Shown here: positions 62,360 to 64,000 of the stretch, piece after piece
Numbering within the stretch: the first letter of the stretch is position 1
How the letters are laid out: each line of letters opens with the position of its first letter
Source: Pedobacter sp. Leaf41
GTDB taxonomy: Bacteria > Bacteroidota > Bacteroidia > Sphingobacteriales > Sphingobacteriaceae
NCBI RefSeq assembly: GCF_001422545.1
Contig: NZ_LMLE01000001.1
Coordinates: forward strand, 125,373 to 189,372
Length of the DNA stretch: 64,000 nt
Reading direction: 5' to 3'
The notes under the pieces: generated by a model
Database searches by the model: none
Told to the model about the DNA's origin: nothing
Seen by the model: the letters and a program-made list of their open reading frames with translations, nothing else
Position numbers and translations under genes: made by a program

Positions 62360-62558
62360 GATTGCCACAAATATTACCGATGAGAAATCGGAGAATATTT
62401 TCGCAATGACGCCAAGTGCAATCAATTTAGTTCAAAAAATTCTCAACAAAACAAATCCAACTTATATGCCTGCCCAAATGCATTCATTTTAAATCCAGTC
62501 ATTTTTATAACACACTCCGTCATTGCGAAAAACGATTCTTCATCGTGTTGTGGCAATC
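62360..62558. repeat. Inverted pair of a GATTGCCACAA...CGCAATGACG repeat
   Basis: A unit at 62360-62411 runs from GATTGCCACAA to TTTTCGCAATGACG; the complement of 62518-62558 has the same ends and a similar centre (GATGARRAATCG). The two copies face each other across 106 bp. Related repeats (GTCATTGCGA...GGCAATC) are widespread in bacterial intergenic DNA. The 399-bp gap holds no gene. A run of eight G follows at 62577-62584. Confidence 0.65.
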
Positions 62559-62599
62559 TCATTGCAGCTATTCACTGGGGGGGGCGAAAAGGACATAAT

Positions 62600-63004
62600 T
62601 TAATATTTCTCTTCCAAAACCACTTCAATAGACATTACCTTCCATTCGCCGCCTAAATTTCTCCATTGGTAAATTTCTTCCGTTTGTATGGTTTGCTTTT
62701 TTGAAAAAACCAATAAGTTAGGTTTAACAATTACGGACTTCCGGGCAATTTTCTCCGTAAAAATTTCATTTTCTATAGATGATTTAATGCGGTAATGGCT
62801 CGTTTCTATGCTTTTTGCTCGCCTAAAAAAACCTTGGATCTCCGCCTTATAATCACGAAGATTTAAAGTTTTATTATCCGATCCGGTAAATTGAAAAGAA
62901 GGATCAAATACTTGGAAATAAGTATCGCCATCTTTTAACTGCATGGCCTGATCTGCTTGTTTATGTAAGGCATCAATCGCTGAAATAATTAAATCGGTTT
63001 CCAT
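62600..63004 (-). CDS. NTF2-like (SnoaL/DUF4440-type) protein
   Basis: This is a 134-residue cytosolic protein with the NTF2-like cone fold pattern: AIDALHKQADQAMQLKDGDT and YFQVFDPSFQFTGSDNKTLN at the N-terminus, then strands SHYRIKSSIENEIFTEKIARK and IYQWRNLGGEWKVMSIEVVL at the end. Typical of small enzymes or binding proteins without signal peptide. Function unknown. The poly-G tract lies 16 nt after its stop. Confidence 0.7.
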   Translation of the reverse strand: METDLIISAIDALHKQADQAMQLKDGDTYFQVFDPSFQFTGSDNKTLNLRDYKAEIQGFFRRAKSIETSHYRIKSSIENEIFTEKIARKSVIVKPNLLVFSKKQTIQTEEIYQWRNLGGEWKVMSIEVVLEEKY

Positions 63005-63068
63005 GGCATGAAGTTAAAGGTTTGCTTTCTGTTTTCAAACATAAGATGAAAGCATAAAAGACATTCCA

Positions 63069-63096
63069 CAAAAAAAGCCACCAATATGTTGGTGGC
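63069..63096 (-). terminator. Terminator of the outer-membrane barrel gene
   Basis: On the minus strand GCCACCAAC-ata-TTGGTGGC is followed by TTTTTTT, 15 nt after the gene's stop. Confidence 0.85.
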
Positions 63097-63110
63097 CTAA
63101 TCATCTCAAA

Positions 63111-64000
63111 TTAATTTTTCATCCGGCCTTGTTCGGCTTCCAAACCTGTGCTTCGGTTACGGGCAGGTTTAATCTCATTTTTACCAAATCGGTAGGTAAA
63201 CGTTAAACTTACCGATTGTCTATCGTTCAGTCCGTAAAGAGTGTAATAAAGTCCTGGAAAGGCACTTCTGATATTATTAATCTGCGTATTGAAGATATCG
63301 TTAGCAGCTAGTTTTAAACTTGCTTTTTTCGCTAAAAATGTTTTGCTTATCCCTGCATCAAAGCCGTAACGTGTTCTTATTTCCATCACCCCAAAAGTAA
63401 CCGGACTATCATAGCTGAAATTAAGTTCGGCTGCTAAACCTGGCTGAATTTTAAAGCTGTGTTGCGATTTAAACTGGAAAGAAGTGCTCTTGTTATCCAG
63501 CGATTGGCCAGCAATGTCGGGCGTTTTAAACCTGATGTGAAACATGTTTAAATTATTATTGCTACTCCACCATTTAGTCAAATTTACAGGAGCATTTAAT
63601 ACCAATGAATATGCGTTTTGAGTGGCAATATTTTGGTTGGTTTGGTACAGCGCCTGCTTTTCATTGTCAGGAAGAATTACCTCTGTAATCACATCTGTAG
63701 TTTTACTATAATTCAATGTGGCCGAATACTTTTTCTTTAGCAAATACGTGAATTCAAAATTATTGGTGTACTGTGGATTCAAAAATGGGTTACCCTGACT
63801 ATAGGTGTATTGATCTAAAAAGTAAACAAAAGGATTCAAAGCATCGTAGCTTGGACGGTCGATTCTGCGACTGTAGGAAAGACTGATATCATTGTTCTTG
63901 TTCAATGTTTGGTTAATAAAAACACTTGGAAAAAAATCAAGATATTCGCGTTCTATAATCTTATTCGTCGTAATTGAATTTCCTTTCGAACTGGTTTGTT
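63111..64000 (-). CDS. Outer-membrane beta-barrel protein (TonB-receptor-like), N-terminus beyond window
   Basis: The visible 296 codons are the C-terminal part of an OMP_b-brl_3/TonB-receptor-type barrel. The frame runs off the window edge: residues upstream of the first internal Leu read IIEREYLDFFPSVFINQTLN, so there is no start here. Typical are ISLSYSRRIDRPSYDALNPF, YSQGNPFLNPQYTNNFEFTY and SVSLTFTYRFGKNEIKPARN near the end. Such proteins in Bacteroidota usually carry a carboxypeptidase-regulatory-like domain at the N-terminus and have unknown substrates. Confidence 0.88.
   Translation of the reverse strand, partial: QTSSKGNSITTNKIIEREYLDFFPSVFINQTLNKNNDISLSYSRRIDRPSYDALNPFVYFLDQYTYSQGNPFLNPQYTNNFEFTYLLKKKYSATLNYSKTTDVITEVILPDNEKQALYQTNQNIATQNAYSLVLNAPVNLTKWWSSNNNLNMFHIRFKTPDIAGQSLDNKSTSFQFKSQHSFKIQPGLAAELNFSYDSPVTFGVMEIRTRYGFDAGISKTFLAKKASLKLAANDIFNTQINNIRSAFPGLYYTLYGLNDRQSVSLTFTYRFGKNEIKPARNRSTGLEAEQGRMKN

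Noticed and set aside
62577..62584. G8 tract as a phase-variation switch
   Set aside because: It lies downstream of a stop codon and away from any promoter, so length change would not alter a protein or an obvious promoter spacer.

Overview
The window looks like the chromosome of a Bacteroidota bacterium of the Sphingobacteriaceae, most likely Pedobacter or a close relative. This is inferred from low GC, the TAnnTTTG promoter box in front of several genes, some TTG starts, TonB receptors with a carboxypeptidase-regulatory-like N-terminus, LytTR and hybrid two-component systems, and Bacteroidota-typical families such as DUF5687, DUF6263 and OMP_b-brl_3. No prophage, CRISPR array or secondary-metabolite cluster is visible.

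Layout. 1-4513 (minus): dut (partial), a Wzx-type flippase, acylphosphatase, a nitronate monooxygenase-like flavoprotein and an amidohydrolase, then tRNA-Thr. 4712-10272: a MITE-like element, two nearly identical small secreted PepSY-like proteins, an NtrC-type regulator and, convergent, a hybrid histidine kinase. 10447-17325: a WYL regulator and a six-gene SpoIIM/DUF4129/DUF4350/MoxR/DUF58 operon. 17409-25466: a nucleoid-associated protein, a TlpA-like thioredoxin beside a hutU remnant, a His/Cys-rich small protein with a ZnuD-like TonB receptor, and an OYE/aldo-keto reductase/DoxX operon. 25573-29335: an ABC transporter operon carrying its own GntR regulator with a palindromic operator, an ankyrin protein and a hutH remnant. 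29428-41634: hydrolase, metalloprotease, oxidoreductase, OmpA-like lipoprotein, DUF5687 ABC exporter, rarA, an MFS permease, a methyltransferase and pdhB. 41715-43600: gene debris, a GNAT enzyme and a REP-associated tyrosine transposase (RAYT) next to a cluster of its probable REP palindromes. 43627-51595: an AddAB-like helicase-nuclease pair, tcdA and a TatD hydrolase. 51705-56393: a thioredoxin, a small acidic protein, a split hisS and a LytS/LytTR pair. 56969-64000: fumC, small membrane or lipoproteins, an S1/P1 nuclease, aspS, an NTF2-like protein and a partial outer-membrane barrel.

The most notable points are: (1) the RAYT with five REP palindromes in its 5' flank, alternating with a second short palindrome, more copies elsewhere in the window, and an Asp in place of the first His of the HUH motif; (2) hisS, encoding histidyl-tRNA synthetase, split into two ATGA-overlapping frames by an apparent internal deletion, with a dispersed repeat read in frame inside the first half; (3) C-terminal debris of both hutU and hutH about 9 kb apart, suggesting loss of histidine catabolism here; (4) two tandem secreted proteins identical over their last 74 residues although about 25 of the last 59 codons differ silently; (5) several genes whose -7 promoter box ends 3-5 nt before the start codon, predicting leaderless mRNAs. 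Intergenic DNA is rich in several other families of palindromic repeats.
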